From the NCBI RefSeq assembly GCF_900115305.1, contig NZ_FOVW01000006.1, positions 124,001 through 188,000 on the forward strand: a stretch of DNA of 64,000 bases, written 5' to 3'. Below, in pieces: positions 55,831 through 64,000 of this stretch (position 1 is the first letter of the stretch; each line of letters opens with the position of its first letter). Origin of the DNA: Algoriphagus ornithinivorans. GTDB lineage: Bacteria > Bacteroidota > Bacteroidia > Cytophagales > Cyclobacteriaceae. The translations under genes and the position numbers were made by a program. The notes beneath the pieces are model-generated. The model had not been told where the DNA came from, searched no databases, and worked only from the letters and a program-made list of their open reading frames with translations.

Positions 55831-56598
55831 ATGGATTTATCAAGCGTTTTTTCATTAGACAACAAAGTAGCTCTGATAACTGGAGCATCCAAAGGGATTG
55901 GATTGGCAATTGCCGAAATATTTGCAGCAGCAGGTGCAAAAGTGGTTATTAGCAGTAGAAAGCAAGAAGCTTTGGATGATATGGCCAACCACCTTAAATC
56001 ACGTGGCTATGAGGCTACTGGAATAGCCTGTAATGTGGGGAATATGGAAGAGCTTCCTCAATTGGTGGAAAAAACAGTGGAGAAATATGGTCAAATTGAT
56101 ATTCTGGTCAATAACGCTGCTTCCAACCCTGCCTTTGGTCCTGTTCACGAAACCAGTTTGGAAGCATTTGACAAAATCATGGATGTCAATGTAAAAGCTC
56201 CTTTTGAGCTTACCCGGCTCTGCTTTCCGCACCTTCGCAAATCATCCAATGCCTCAGTGATTAATATCAGTTCCATTGGAGGAATATCACCTGAACATGG
56301 ACTTGGAATTTACTCGGTGAGCAAAGCTGCTTTAATTTCGCTGACAAAAGTATATGCAAAGGAATGGGGAGATGCCAAAATCAGAGTAAATGCCATCTGC
56401 CCTGGCTTGATCCAAACGAAGTTTTCTGAAGCACTTTGGAGTAATGATAAAATCATGTCCATGGTGATGAAGCAGCTCGCGATCAAGCGTGCCGGTACAA
56501 GTGAAGAAATCGGAGCAATGGCCTTGTTTTTAGCTTCCTCGGCCTCTTCTTACACTACAGGAGGAGTTTTTACGGCTGATGGAGGATTTACTATTTAA
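55831..56598 (+). CDS. SDR-family oxidoreductase
   Basis: The 255-residue protein is a classical short-chain dehydrogenase: Rossmann motif GASKGIG (19-25), NNAAS at 92-96, the active Ser in NISSIGG, and YSVSK (Tyr and Lys). NADP(H) binding is suggested by SSRKQEAL. It may reduce or oxidise a hydroxyl at an acyl-CoA substrate. In the levulinate pathway of Pseudomonas putida LvaD, also an SDR, reduces 4-oxo to 4-hydroxy-acyl-CoA. Four bases separate it from the next dehydrogenase gene. Confidence 0.9.
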   Translation: MDLSSVFSLDNKVALITGASKGIGLAIAEIFAAAGAKVVISSRKQEALDDMANHLKSRGYEATGIACNVGNMEELPQLVEKTVEKYGQIDILVNNAASNPAFGPVHETSLEAFDKIMDVNVKAPFELTRLCFPHLRKSSNASVINISSIGGISPEHGLGIYSVSKAALISLTKVYAKEWGDAKIRVNAICPGLIQTKFSEALWSNDKIMSMVMKQLAIKRAGTSEEIGAMALFLASSASSYTTGGVFTADGGFTI

Positions 56599-56601
56599 TG
56601 T

Positions 56602-57810
56602 ATGATTGATTCGAAAAATAAACCCAAAACCGATCTTGCTGGCATTTTAAATCAATACAGGGATTTTGTAAAGCAAGAGCTATTTCCTATTGATTTGAAA
56701 GTTGTCCAAGGACCTTTTAAGTCTTACTTACCTCAATTAAATGCCTTGAGAGAAAAGGCGAAAAAGCTCGGCTTATTTGCGCCTCATCTTTCCGAAAAAG
56801 AAGGAGGCTTAGGACTGAGTCTTTTGGAATTTGCTCATGTGTCAGAAATTCTGGGTCAAAGCCCGCTAGGACATTACGTTTTCAATTGCAATGCACCGGA
56901 TATAGGGAACATGGAGTTGTTGCATTTATTTGGCTCAGATTTCCAGAAGGAAAAGTTTTTGAAACCTTTACAAAAAGGAGAAATCAGAAGTTGCTTTGCG
57001 ATGACAGAGCCTGAAAATGCAGGCAGTAATCCTGTCAATCTGAGTACCGTAGCCCAACGAGAAGGAGATCATTATATCATCAATGGTCACAAATGGTTTA
57101 CCACAGCTGCTGATGGAGCATCATTTACGATAGTCATGGCTGTGACCAATCCGGAAGCAGATTCACCTTATCAAAAGGCAAGTATGGTGATCGTTCCTTT
57201 GGATAATCCTGGTTATCAATTAGTACGAAACATCCCTATTATGGGAGAAGCTGGTGAAGATTATTTTTCTCATGCCGAAGTAAAATTCACAGATTGCAAA
57301 GTTCCTGCAAATCATTTGATTGGAGAAGAAGGCCAAGGTTTTGTACTAGCTCAGGAAAGATTAGGGCCTGGCAGAATTCATCATTGCATGAGATGGATAG
57401 GCATTTGTGAACGCGTATTTTCTATGATGTGCCAGAGAGCAGTTGATAGAGAGCTGTCACCGGGCAAAAGTCTTGCGGAAAAGCAAACCATTCAAAATTG
57501 GATAGCTGAAAGTAGAGCTGAAATCAATGCGAGCAGATTGATGGTGCTGGATACTGCCCGAAAAATGGAAGAGCAAGGTGCCAAAGCTGCCAAGGAGGAG
57601 ATTTCCACTATCAAATTTTTTGTAGCCGATGTATTGATGAAAGTAATAGACAGAGCGATTCAGGTACATGGAGCTTTGGGTGTCACTGATGATACGCTAC
57701 TTTCTTTTTGGTACAGACATGAAAGAGGAGCCAGAATTTACGATGGACCGGATGAGGTACATAAATCCTCTCTGGCAAGAAGCATTTTGAAAAATTACCA
57801 GCGCAAATGA
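56602..57810 (+). CDS. ACAD10/11- or LvaC-like acyl-CoA dehydrogenase
   Basis: The 402-residue flavoenzyme has the acyl-CoA dehydrogenase layout. Its C-terminal motif is YDGPDEVH (380-387), with Asp381 at the place of the usual Glu (YEGxxE) of dehydrogenases. This DGPDEVH pattern is typical of ACAD10/ACAD11 and of LvaC, which remove phosphate from 4-phosphoacyl-CoA rather than oxidise it. The 4-base overlap with the kinase gene fits that, as in the vertebrate proteins the kinase and dehydrogenase are fused. The role is an inference. Confidence 0.85.
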   Translation: MIDSKNKPKTDLAGILNQYRDFVKQELFPIDLKVVQGPFKSYLPQLNALREKAKKLGLFAPHLSEKEGGLGLSLLEFAHVSEILGQSPLGHYVFNCNAPDIGNMELLHLFGSDFQKEKFLKPLQKGEIRSCFAMTEPENAGSNPVNLSTVAQREGDHYIINGHKWFTTAADGASFTIVMAVTNPEADSPYQKASMVIVPLDNPGYQLVRNIPIMGEAGEDYFSHAEVKFTDCKVPANHLIGEEGQGFVLAQERLGPGRIHHCMRWIGICERVFSMMCQRAVDRELSPGKSLAEKQTIQNWIAESRAEINASRLMVLDTARKMEEQGAKAAKEEISTIKFFVADVLMKVIDRAIQVHGALGVTDDTLLSFWYRHERGARIYDGPDEVHKSSLARSILKNYQRK

Positions 57811-58832
57811 AAGAGCTAGAATTTGATAAACTCAAGGAATTGTTGCATGAAAAGTTTAATTGGGATCCTTCTACCATAGAAATCAAAGCGCTATCAGGGG
57901 GTTTTTCGAATCTCACTTTCCTGGTACAAACTCCCACCCATCGCTATGCGCTGAGACGACCACCCTTTGGTTATCAGATCAGCAGTGCCCATGACATGGT
58001 CAGGGAAAGCAATGTATTGGAAGCATTGCAACGAGCAGGATACTCCAAAAGTCCCAAACCAGTTTTACTTTTTGAAGATGAGACAGTTTTAGGATCGCCA
58101 TTTTTCATGATGGAATTTGTTGAGGGTATTGTCTTGAGAAATAAAATACCCCAAGGAGTTCAAATCACTGAGTCTGATTTCCTAAATCTATCCAAACATA
58201 CCTTAGATACCCTTTTAGAGCTACATCATTTGGAGCTGAATCGATCTGGCCTTATTAATCTAGGAAAGCCGGAAGGATATGTCAACAGGCAAGTTTTGGG
58301 TTGGGCGGACCGTTACTCCCGCGCAGCAACAGAGGTGATTCCAGAAATGGAGAAAACCTCAGAATGGTTGAAATTAAATATTCCCGATCAAGAAAATGTG
58401 GGTTTCATCCACAATGATTTTAAGTATGATAATCTGGTCTTGGACCCGAATAATATCACTGAAATCAAAGCTCTTTTGGATTGGGAAATGGCAACTGTGG
58501 GGGATCCATTGATGGACCTGGGGACAAGTTTGGCTTATTGGGCAGAATCAGATGATCCTGAAATCCTCAAGATGTTTAACCTGACTCATCTTCCCGGAAA
58601 CTTCACGAGAAAGGAAGTTATCTCCTATTATGATTTACACAGTGGACTTGATTTGAGCAATATCCTTTTCTATTACGTCTTTGGGCTTTTTAAGGTAGGA
58701 GTAATTGCCCAGCAGATTTATAAAAGGTATAAGTTGGGACAGGCTGCTGACCCTCGATTTGCAGCTTTGATTGAAGTAGTAAAGGCAGCAGGAAAGAAAG
58801 CTAAAAACAGTATCATCACAGAAAATATTTAA
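57807..58832 (+). CDS. APH-family kinase, ACAD10/11-type
   Basis: The 341-residue protein has the aminoglycoside phosphotransferase (APH) fold. The catalytic loop is FIHNDFKYDNLVLDP, with the Asp and Asn of HxDxxxxN, followed by ALLDWEMATVGDPLMDLG (DWE in place of DFG). The N-terminal lobe starts with LSGGFSNLTFLVQ. Antibiotic kinases lie in other contexts. Similar domains in ACAD10/11 and LvaA phosphorylate the 4-hydroxyl of 4-hydroxyacyl-CoA. It overlaps the dehydrogenase gene by four bases and precedes the next by one. Confidence 0.88.
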   Translation: MKELEFDKLKELLHEKFNWDPSTIEIKALSGGFSNLTFLVQTPTHRYALRRPPFGYQISSAHDMVRESNVLEALQRAGYSKSPKPVLLFEDETVLGSPFFMMEFVEGIVLRNKIPQGVQITESDFLNLSKHTLDTLLELHHLELNRSGLINLGKPEGYVNRQVLGWADRYSRAATEVIPEMEKTSEWLKLNIPDQENVGFIHNDFKYDNLVLDPNNITEIKALLDWEMATVGDPLMDLGTSLAYWAESDDPEILKMFNLTHLPGNFTRKEVISYYDLHSGLDLSNILFYYVFGLFKVGVIAQQIYKRYKLGQAADPRFAALIEVVKAAGKKAKNSIITENI

Positions 58833-58833
58833 T

Positions 58834-59709
58834 ATGGAAATCCAAATCGTTAGTATCATTGGAGCAGGAACCTTGGGATCCCGGATAGCATTACAGGCAG
58901 CTATTTCAGGGTATCAGGTTTCAATTTTTGACATTACAGATAAAGCGCTTGATTTTTCATTTGAAACAATGAAAAAGATATTGGCACAACTCGATAAAGG
59001 AGGTCACCTGAAGGAAAATCCGGAAAAAATTCTTTCTAGGGTTTACTTTACTTTAGATCCAGAAAAGGCTGTAAAAGACGCAGATCTAATCAATGAAAGT
59101 GTCACAGAAGACATTGAACTGAAAAAGAAAGTATGGAAGCAGTTTGGTGAATTAGCACCTGAAAAAACTATCCTTACTACGAATACATCCTACTTGCTTC
59201 CTTCCATGTTTGCCGATATATCGGGTAAGCCTTCGAAATTTTGTGCTTTACACTTTCATGACGTTTTCTATTCTCGGGTTGTAGACATCATGCCTCATCC
59301 CGGAACTGACCCAAGTCTGATTCCTTTGTTGGAGAAATTTGGAAGAAGTTTGAATCAAGTTCCAGTTTTAGTGAAAAAGGAAAACCCTGGATATATTTTT
59401 AATACCATGCTATTAGCCTTGATAGGTGCAGCCGGTAAGTTATTAACAGGAGAAGTAGCCTCCGTTGAAGATATCGACAAATCTTGGATGGTCAACTTCC
59501 ATATGCCAATGGGGCCTTTTGGAATTTTGGATAGCATTGGATTGGATACAGCTTGGCATGTGACCAAATCCAGAGAAGACTCAGCATCTAAAGCATTCGC
59601 GGCACATCTCAAAACTTATATTGATCAAGGAAAACTGGGGGAGAAAACAGGGGAAGGATTCTATAAATATCCCAATCCAGCATATAAAGACCCTAAATTT
59701 ATACAGTAA
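58834..59709 (+). CDS. 3-hydroxyacyl-CoA dehydrogenase
   Basis: The 291-residue protein has a Rossmann start IGAGTLGSRIALQAA (7-21), the substrate-binding NTSYLLPS and the His in LHFHDVFYSRVVD. The C-terminal domain has GYIFNTMLLALIGAAG and HMPMGPFGILDSIGLD. Thus it oxidises a 3-hydroxyacyl-CoA with NAD. It is a paralogue of the enzyme at 26227 with an altered catalytic neighbourhood (HFHD versus HFMNP). In this operon it would act on 3-hydroxyacyl-CoA produced after the kinase and dehydrogenase steps. Gap to the kinase gene: one base. Confidence 0.88.
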   Translation: MEIQIVSIIGAGTLGSRIALQAAISGYQVSIFDITDKALDFSFETMKKILAQLDKGGHLKENPEKILSRVYFTLDPEKAVKDADLINESVTEDIELKKKVWKQFGELAPEKTILTTNTSYLLPSMFADISGKPSKFCALHFHDVFYSRVVDIMPHPGTDPSLIPLLEKFGRSLNQVPVLVKKENPGYIFNTMLLALIGAAGKLLTGEVASVEDIDKSWMVNFHMPMGPFGILDSIGLDTAWHVTKSREDSASKAFAAHLKTYIDQGKLGEKTGEGFYKYPNPAYKDPKFIQ

Positions 59710-59916
59710 ATATTCGGTCTTATTTTTATTTAATCGGCTATTATTAGGTTTGGATGGATGTAATCTATTTAAAATGTATTACTAACTAGTAGTACTGCTT
59801 ATAATTTAAATAGATTATTAAGGATTGCATTTTTATTAATTTCAAATTCAATAATCTGAATTCGAAAGGAATCTCGTATATCTGTCGTAATCTTGACACC
59901 CTAATTTTAGATTCCT

Positions 59917-62307
59917 ATGAAAAATAAAATAGTTAAGATCATCATTCTAGGTCTTATCCTATTTTTGCCGCGATTGACATCTGCTCAAGTAAAGGTTTCA
60001 CAAATTTCAGAATATCCATTTTCTGTATTCCGTGACTCTAAACTTTTCGATGCAGAGGACTCTATATATAGCATACAAAGTATACTCTCTAATGAAGAGA
60101 TTTTACCATTTAATGATATACCAAATAGAAATTCAAATCTTGGTTTTACCACTTTTAATTATTGGGTCAAATTCAGTTTGACAAATGATAGCGAAGAGGA
60201 TAAAGTATTTTTCTTTGAAACTGGAAGACCCATCACGGATTCAGTAGTATTATATCAAGTTCAAGAAGGGCTAATCAATCAAAAACTGACAAATGGAGAT
60301 TTAGTCAGATGGGAAGATCGGGCATTTGATCATAGAAAGACAATTTTTCCGCTCAAACTTGAAGCCGGGAAAAGTGCTGATTTTTTCATCAACTATCAAA
60401 GTGATGGAGAAGTAATCAATCTCCCCTTAGAATTAAACTCCCCGAGTTCATTGATTAACAGTTCCTATTTCGATCAGTTGATCTATGGTATTTTCTATGG
60501 CATCTTATTATTAACAGGAATTACCTATCTATTTTTCTATTTTGGGATCAAGGAGAAAAGTTTTTTGCTCTATATCACTTATGTATTCTCTGTAGCATTA
60601 TTACACTTAGGCTTAGATGGTTACTTATATCAATATATTTTCCAAGAGCCTGGTTTTATAGCTGATAAAAGTATACTAATTGCTGCTGTATTTTCCACTT
60701 TAGCTTTTGGAAGATATACTCAGGTTTATATTCGAATTGAGGAAATCAGCAAAGGCTTAAATAAAGTTTTTACCGGTTTAATTATAGGTATTATCGCATT
60801 ACTTGGCTGTGTGATTTTCATCGATGCAGGAAGACCGATTTATTACCCTGCTGCAAATGGTTTAGCTTTAATCCTTTTGCTCTTAGTCATTACTTCAATC
60901 GTAGTGGGCTACATTAAAGGAAAAAAGATAGATGCATTTTTCACCATCGGTATATTCTTCCTTACCCTAGGCTTTGTTCTTTTTATACTGAATAATTTCA
61001 GTGTAATACCAAACACCTTTATCACAGAAAATGCTTCTAAAATCGGAACTGGACTTGAAATCATTTTCTTGTCACTCTCCATGGCAAACCGAATCAGTCT
61101 ACTGAGATCAGAAAAAGAAAAAGCTCAAGAAGAGGCCTTGCAGCAATCAGAGGAGAGCAACCAAATAAAATCTTACTTCCTTTCTAATATGAGTCATGAA
61201 TTGAGAACTCCTCTCAATGCGATTTTAGGGCTATCAGAATCCATAATGCGGGATTTGCCAGATGAAAAAGTCAAGGAGAATCTGGAAGTCATCAAATACT
61301 CATCTCTCTCCCTACTCTCATCCATTGACGATATCCTGGATTATTCGAAAATTGAAAAGAATGAACTCAATTTAGAAAGCAGACCATTCAGTGTTCATAA
61401 GGTCATTCATGAATTAAAAGCCATCACTTACCAGCAAGCTAGGGATAAAGGCCTTCAGTTTGCTTATGAAGAAAAAGCAATATTGCCTGAACGCGCAATT
61501 GGAGATGCTACTAGATTCCGTCAAATTCTTGGGAATGTTTTGAATAATGCTGTCAAGTTCACCAATGAAGGTTCGATAAAACTCGAAGTGCTTGATTATG
61601 AAGATAAAAAAGACAAACATCTACTAACATTTTCCATCAAAGACACAGGCGCAGGTATAAAAAAGGCGAAGCTTGACAGGATATATGAATCATTTATTCA
61701 GGAGCAAATTGATGATAAAAGAAAGTTTGGTGGCTTTGGTTTAGGGCTTTGCATTGTCAAAGCTTTGGTTGAGTTACACCATGGCAAGATTCAAATTCAA
61801 AGTGAAGTGAATAAAGGCACAGAGGTCATTATCAAATTAGAATTTGAAAAAGCAGCAAAAGAGACCAATGAGCTAATTTTAGCGGAAAAAAATAATTTAC
61901 TTAAGGGAAAAAGAATATTAGTCGTTGAGGATAACCCTGTGAATCAGCTAGTCATCAAATCTATCCTCAAAAAGTGGGAAGGAATCAGTTATGATTTTGC
62001 GAATCATGGATTAGAAGCGCTGGATAAATTGCAGGCTCAACCATGTGATTTGATTTTGATGGATCTTCAAATGCCTGAAATGGATGGGTATGAAGCTACT
62101 CAGGCAATTCGAGCAGGTCAGGCAGGTTCACATCATCAAAATATCCCGATCATAGCAGTTACTGCGGATACTACAGAAAGAAGCAAAGCAAAAGCAATAT
62201 CTGTAGGAATGGATGAATATCTCACCAAACCTGTAGATAGAGATTTGCTATTGGAAAAGGTATTAGGAACGCTTTACCTTGAGAAGGTCAAATTGAAGTT
62301 TGATTAA
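59917..62307 (+). CDS. Hybrid sensor histidine kinase (7TMR-DISM)
   Basis: The 796-residue protein senses an unknown extracellular signal. It has a signal peptide (1-23), an extracellular 7TMR-DISMED2 domain (about 28-180), seven membrane helices (about 185-400), a coiled coil, HisKA with His427 in SNMSHELRTPLNAI, a HATPase domain (NNAVKFT, DTGAGI, GFGLGLCIV) and a C-terminal receiver with Asp716 in ILMDLQMPEMDG. The HPt protein at 29206 could accept phosphate, but there is no direct evidence. It is monocistronic; its end overlaps the convergent trmB by four bases. Confidence 0.93.
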   Translation: MKNKIVKIIILGLILFLPRLTSAQVKVSQISEYPFSVFRDSKLFDAEDSIYSIQSILSNEEILPFNDIPNRNSNLGFTTFNYWVKFSLTNDSEEDKVFFFETGRPITDSVVLYQVQEGLINQKLTNGDLVRWEDRAFDHRKTIFPLKLEAGKSADFFINYQSDGEVINLPLELNSPSSLINSSYFDQLIYGIFYGILLLTGITYLFFYFGIKEKSFLLYITYVFSVALLHLGLDGYLYQYIFQEPGFIADKSILIAAVFSTLAFGRYTQVYIRIEEISKGLNKVFTGLIIGIIALLGCVIFIDAGRPIYYPAANGLALILLLLVITSIVVGYIKGKKIDAFFTIGIFFLTLGFVLFILNNFSVIPNTFITENASKIGTGLEIIFLSLSMANRISLLRSEKEKAQEEALQQSEESNQIKSYFLSNMSHELRTPLNAILGLSESIMRDLPDEKVKENLEVIKYSSLSLLSSIDDILDYSKIEKNELNLESRPFSVHKVIHELKAITYQQARDKGLQFAYEEKAILPERAIGDATRFRQILGNVLNNAVKFTNEGSIKLEVLDYEDKKDKHLLTFSIKDTGAGIKKAKLDRIYESFIQEQIDDKRKFGGFGLGLCIVKALVELHHGKIQIQSEVNKGTEVIIKLEFEKAAKETNELILAEKNNLLKGKRILVVEDNPVNQLVIKSILKKWEGISYDFANHGLEALDKLQAQPCDLILMDLQMPEMDGYEATQAIRAGQAGSHHQNIPIIAVTADTTERSKAKAISVGMDEYLTKPVDRDLLLEKVLGTLYLEKVKLKFD

Positions 62308-62966
62308 TTCCTGAAATGGAATTTCAAATACTTGATCTTTTCACCCTTTTCGGAAAACATCTTTTCATATCGGGTTTGGATTCCAAAGTGATCATCCTTC
62401 CATTCACTTTGATAAAAATCATGAGTAAATCCTAGAATTTCTATGTCTTCTCTGGACTGAACCAACTCCAATGAATAATCAAAAAGGCCGGTATTATCCG
62501 TTTTAAAATGAATAATTCCGTCTCTTTTCACCAAGGACTTATACATATCCAAAAACTTGGGAGATGTTAATCGTCTCTTTTCATCTCCGTCCCTTGGAAA
62601 TGGATCTGGGAAAGTGATCCATAATTCTGATATTTCTTCTTCTGAAAAAAACTGATCCAGTTGCTGAATCTGAGTCCTCAAAAAGGCCACATTCTCAATT
62701 CCTTCGGCTGTGGCAGTAGAACTACCTTTCCAAATTCTACTTCCCTTGATGTCGACCCCAATAAAGTTTTGATTAGGAAAAACTCTGGCTAAACCCACAG
62801 TAAACTCTCCACGGCCACAGGCTAATTCAACCACAAGAGGGTTAGGATTTTTAAACTGCTTTTCATTCCAATTGCCTTTGATTTCTTCAAAAATTGCTTT
62901 GCCAGCCTGGACTACATTCGGATTTAATTCGTTTTCCTTAAAACGAACCAGTTTTTTTCTACTCAT
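62304..62966 (-). CDS. trmB: tRNA (guanine-N7)-methyltransferase
   Basis: TrmB methylates G46 of tRNAs with S-adenosylmethionine. The 220-residue protein has the cofactor motif VELACGRGEFTVGLARVFP, then NFIGVDIKGSRIWKG, and the family-specific WITFPDPFPRDGDEKRRLT with the catalytic Asp. The length is typical for Bacteroidota. It follows folC on the minus strand by two bases. Its 3' end overlaps the histidine kinase gene by four bases, tail to tail. Confidence 0.95.
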   Translation of the reverse strand: MSRKKLVRFKENELNPNVVQAGKAIFEEIKGNWNEKQFKNPNPLVVELACGRGEFTVGLARVFPNQNFIGVDIKGSRIWKGSSTATAEGIENVAFLRTQIQQLDQFFSEEEISELWITFPDPFPRDGDEKRRLTSPKFLDMYKSLVKRDGIIHFKTDNTGLFDYSLELVQSREDIEILGFTHDFYQSEWKDDHFGIQTRYEKMFSEKGEKIKYLKFHFRN

Positions 62967-62968
62967 TA

Positions 62969-64000
62969 TTACAGCTCTTCGATTTCAGCGACCACAAAAG
63001 TACTGCCTCCTACAAATATCAAGTCATTTGGTCCTGCTTTTTTTCTGGCAAATTGAATTGCTTCATTTACATCAGCCATTATTTGGCCCTTAATCCCTAT
63101 ACTTTCTGCTTTTTCAGCCAACTCACTGGCCTTCATAGCACGGGGAATATTCGCTTCGCAAAAAATGAAATTTGCAGATTGAGGTAAGAGCCTGAGAATT
63201 TTGGTTACATCTTTATCCTGCACCATTCCTAGGATCATCCACAATTGCTCATAAGAATAAGTCTCAATCTGAGAAACAATCTCTTTCATACCAGGCTCAT
63301 TATGCCCTGTATCACAGATTGTCAAAGGCTTTTCATACAAAGTTTGCCACCTTCCTTTCAAACCAGTACTGGCAACAACACTATCCAAACCTTCAATGAT
63401 TGCCTGAGACTCTATATTCCAACCCTTCAATTTCAGTTGATATACAGTCTCAATAATTCCAGGCAAATTCCATTTTTGATAATTCCCTAATAGCTCAAAT
63501 TTAAATGTAAAGGTTGCTTTGTCGGAACTAGCCTGATAAATCGCTTTCCCCGCCTCTTCTCCATTCTTTTCTATCTTCCAGATTTGATCGGCAAAATAAA
63601 TAGGTGCTTTCGCCTGCGATGCTTTTTCTTTAAATACCAATGTAGTCTCGTCTTGGGTTTGACTAATAACTACTGGTATTTGAGACTTGATGATACCCGC
63701 TTTTTCTCCTGCAATTTGGGGCAAAGTATCTCCCAAAAATTGCATATGATCCCAACCTATATTGGTGATGAGAGAAACCTCAGGAGAAATTACATTGGTA
63801 CTATCCAGGCGTCCGCCCATACCTACTTCAATTACTGCTATATCTACCTGCTGCTTGGCAAAGTACCAAAAAGCCATACCTACAGTCATTTCAAAAAAAC
63901 TGGGCCTTAAATCCTCTAAAAAAGCTTTATTCTGTTCAACAAAATCAATCACAGAGATTTCCGGAATTTCTTCTCCGTCGATCTTTATTCGTTCAGTAAA
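62969..64000 (-). CDS. folC: Folylpolyglutamate/dihydrofolate synthase (5' end outside window)
   Basis: FolC adds glutamate to folates. The frame is open up to base 64000, so the N-terminal P-loop part is missing and 343 residues are seen. The visible part begins FTERIKIDGEEIPE and holds GMGGRLDSTNV, LITNIGWDHMQFLG, EKAGIIKS and the C-terminal ICDTGHNEPGM motif of Mur ligases. The ATG-like start given by the GTG at 63952 is internal. It shares the transcript with trmB (gap of two bases). Confidence 0.93.
   Translation of the reverse strand, partial: FTERIKIDGEEIPEISVIDFVEQNKAFLEDLRPSFFEMTVGMAFWYFAKQQVDIAVIEVGMGGRLDSTNVISPEVSLITNIGWDHMQFLGDTLPQIAGEKAGIIKSQIPVVISQTQDETTLVFKEKASQAKAPIYFADQIWKIEKNGEEAGKAIYQASSDKATFTFKFELLGNYQKWNLPGIIETVYQLKLKGWNIESQAIIEGLDSVVASTGLKGRWQTLYEKPLTICDTGHNEPGMKEIVSQIETYSYEQLWMILGMVQDKDVTKILRLLPQSANFIFCEANIPRAMKASELAEKAESIGIKGQIMADVNEAIQFARKKAGPNDLIFVGGSTFVVAEIEEL

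Noticed and set aside
1..64000. CRISPR arrays, rRNA and tRNA genes
   Set aside because: No regularly spaced repeats and no clear tRNA or rRNA segments were noticed on reading; a tRNA scan would settle it.

Overview
The window looks like chromosomal DNA of a Bacteroidota member of the order Cytophagales, most like Cyclobacteriaceae (Algoriphagus and relatives). The signs are AT-rich DNA, start codons without Shine-Dalgarno sequences, several Bacteroidota promoters (TTG, about 17-20 bases, TAnnTTTG), a type IX secretion C-terminal domain, and a typical gene set (ParC/ParE, ATP-dependent PckA, tryptophan 2,3-dioxygenase, an S9 peptidase, a tricorn-like protease, DUF2452, DUF1573). The genus is an inference. 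No rRNA, tRNA or CRISPR array was seen.

Layout. 1-6 kb: a cut-off exported protein, a deoxyhypusine synthase-like enzyme, an OmpH/Skp-like protein, a histone-deacetylase-family hydrolase and small genes. 6-17 kb: tricorn-like protease, tyrS, a TetR regulator, an oligopeptide transporter, pckA, a cyclophilin and the first copy of a repeat element. 17-29 kb: a TrmH-type methylase, parC, parE, ROK kinase, YkgJ-type and CvfB-type proteins, 3-hydroxyacyl-CoA dehydrogenase, deoxynucleoside kinase, and an operon with DUF2452 and an unlisted 48-residue membrane protein. 29-36.5 kb: HPt protein, S9 peptidase, gamma-glutamyltransferase, second repeat copy, tryptophan 2,3-dioxygenase and a glutaryl-CoA-dehydrogenase-like enzyme.

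36.5-46.8 kb is a defence island on the minus strand. hsdR, hsdM, hsdS, an ABC-type AAA ATPase and an HNH nuclease form one run in which every junction overlaps by 1 or 4 bases. The last two genes look like a Septu (PtuA/PtuB)-like pair carried in a type I restriction operon. The island also holds a decayed XRE regulator one base before hsdR, a frameshifted relic of a second HsdR, and a GIY-YIG nuclease with a C-terminal helix-turn-helix.

46.8-64 kb: a secreted phosphoesterase-like protein with a type IX signal next to a DUF1573 protein, trpS, the third repeat copy, an MDR oxidoreductase, and a four-gene operon (SDR, ACAD10/11-like dehydrogenase, APH-type kinase, 3-hydroxyacyl-CoA dehydrogenase). 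This operon matches the logic of 4-hydroxyacyl-CoA (levulinate-type) breakdown. A hybrid 7TMR-DISM histidine kinase, trmB and a partial folC close the window.

Three copies (about 480-535 bp) of one noncoding element with matching inverted ends sit 6-8 bases after the stop codons of the cyclophilin, gamma-glutamyltransferase and trpS genes.
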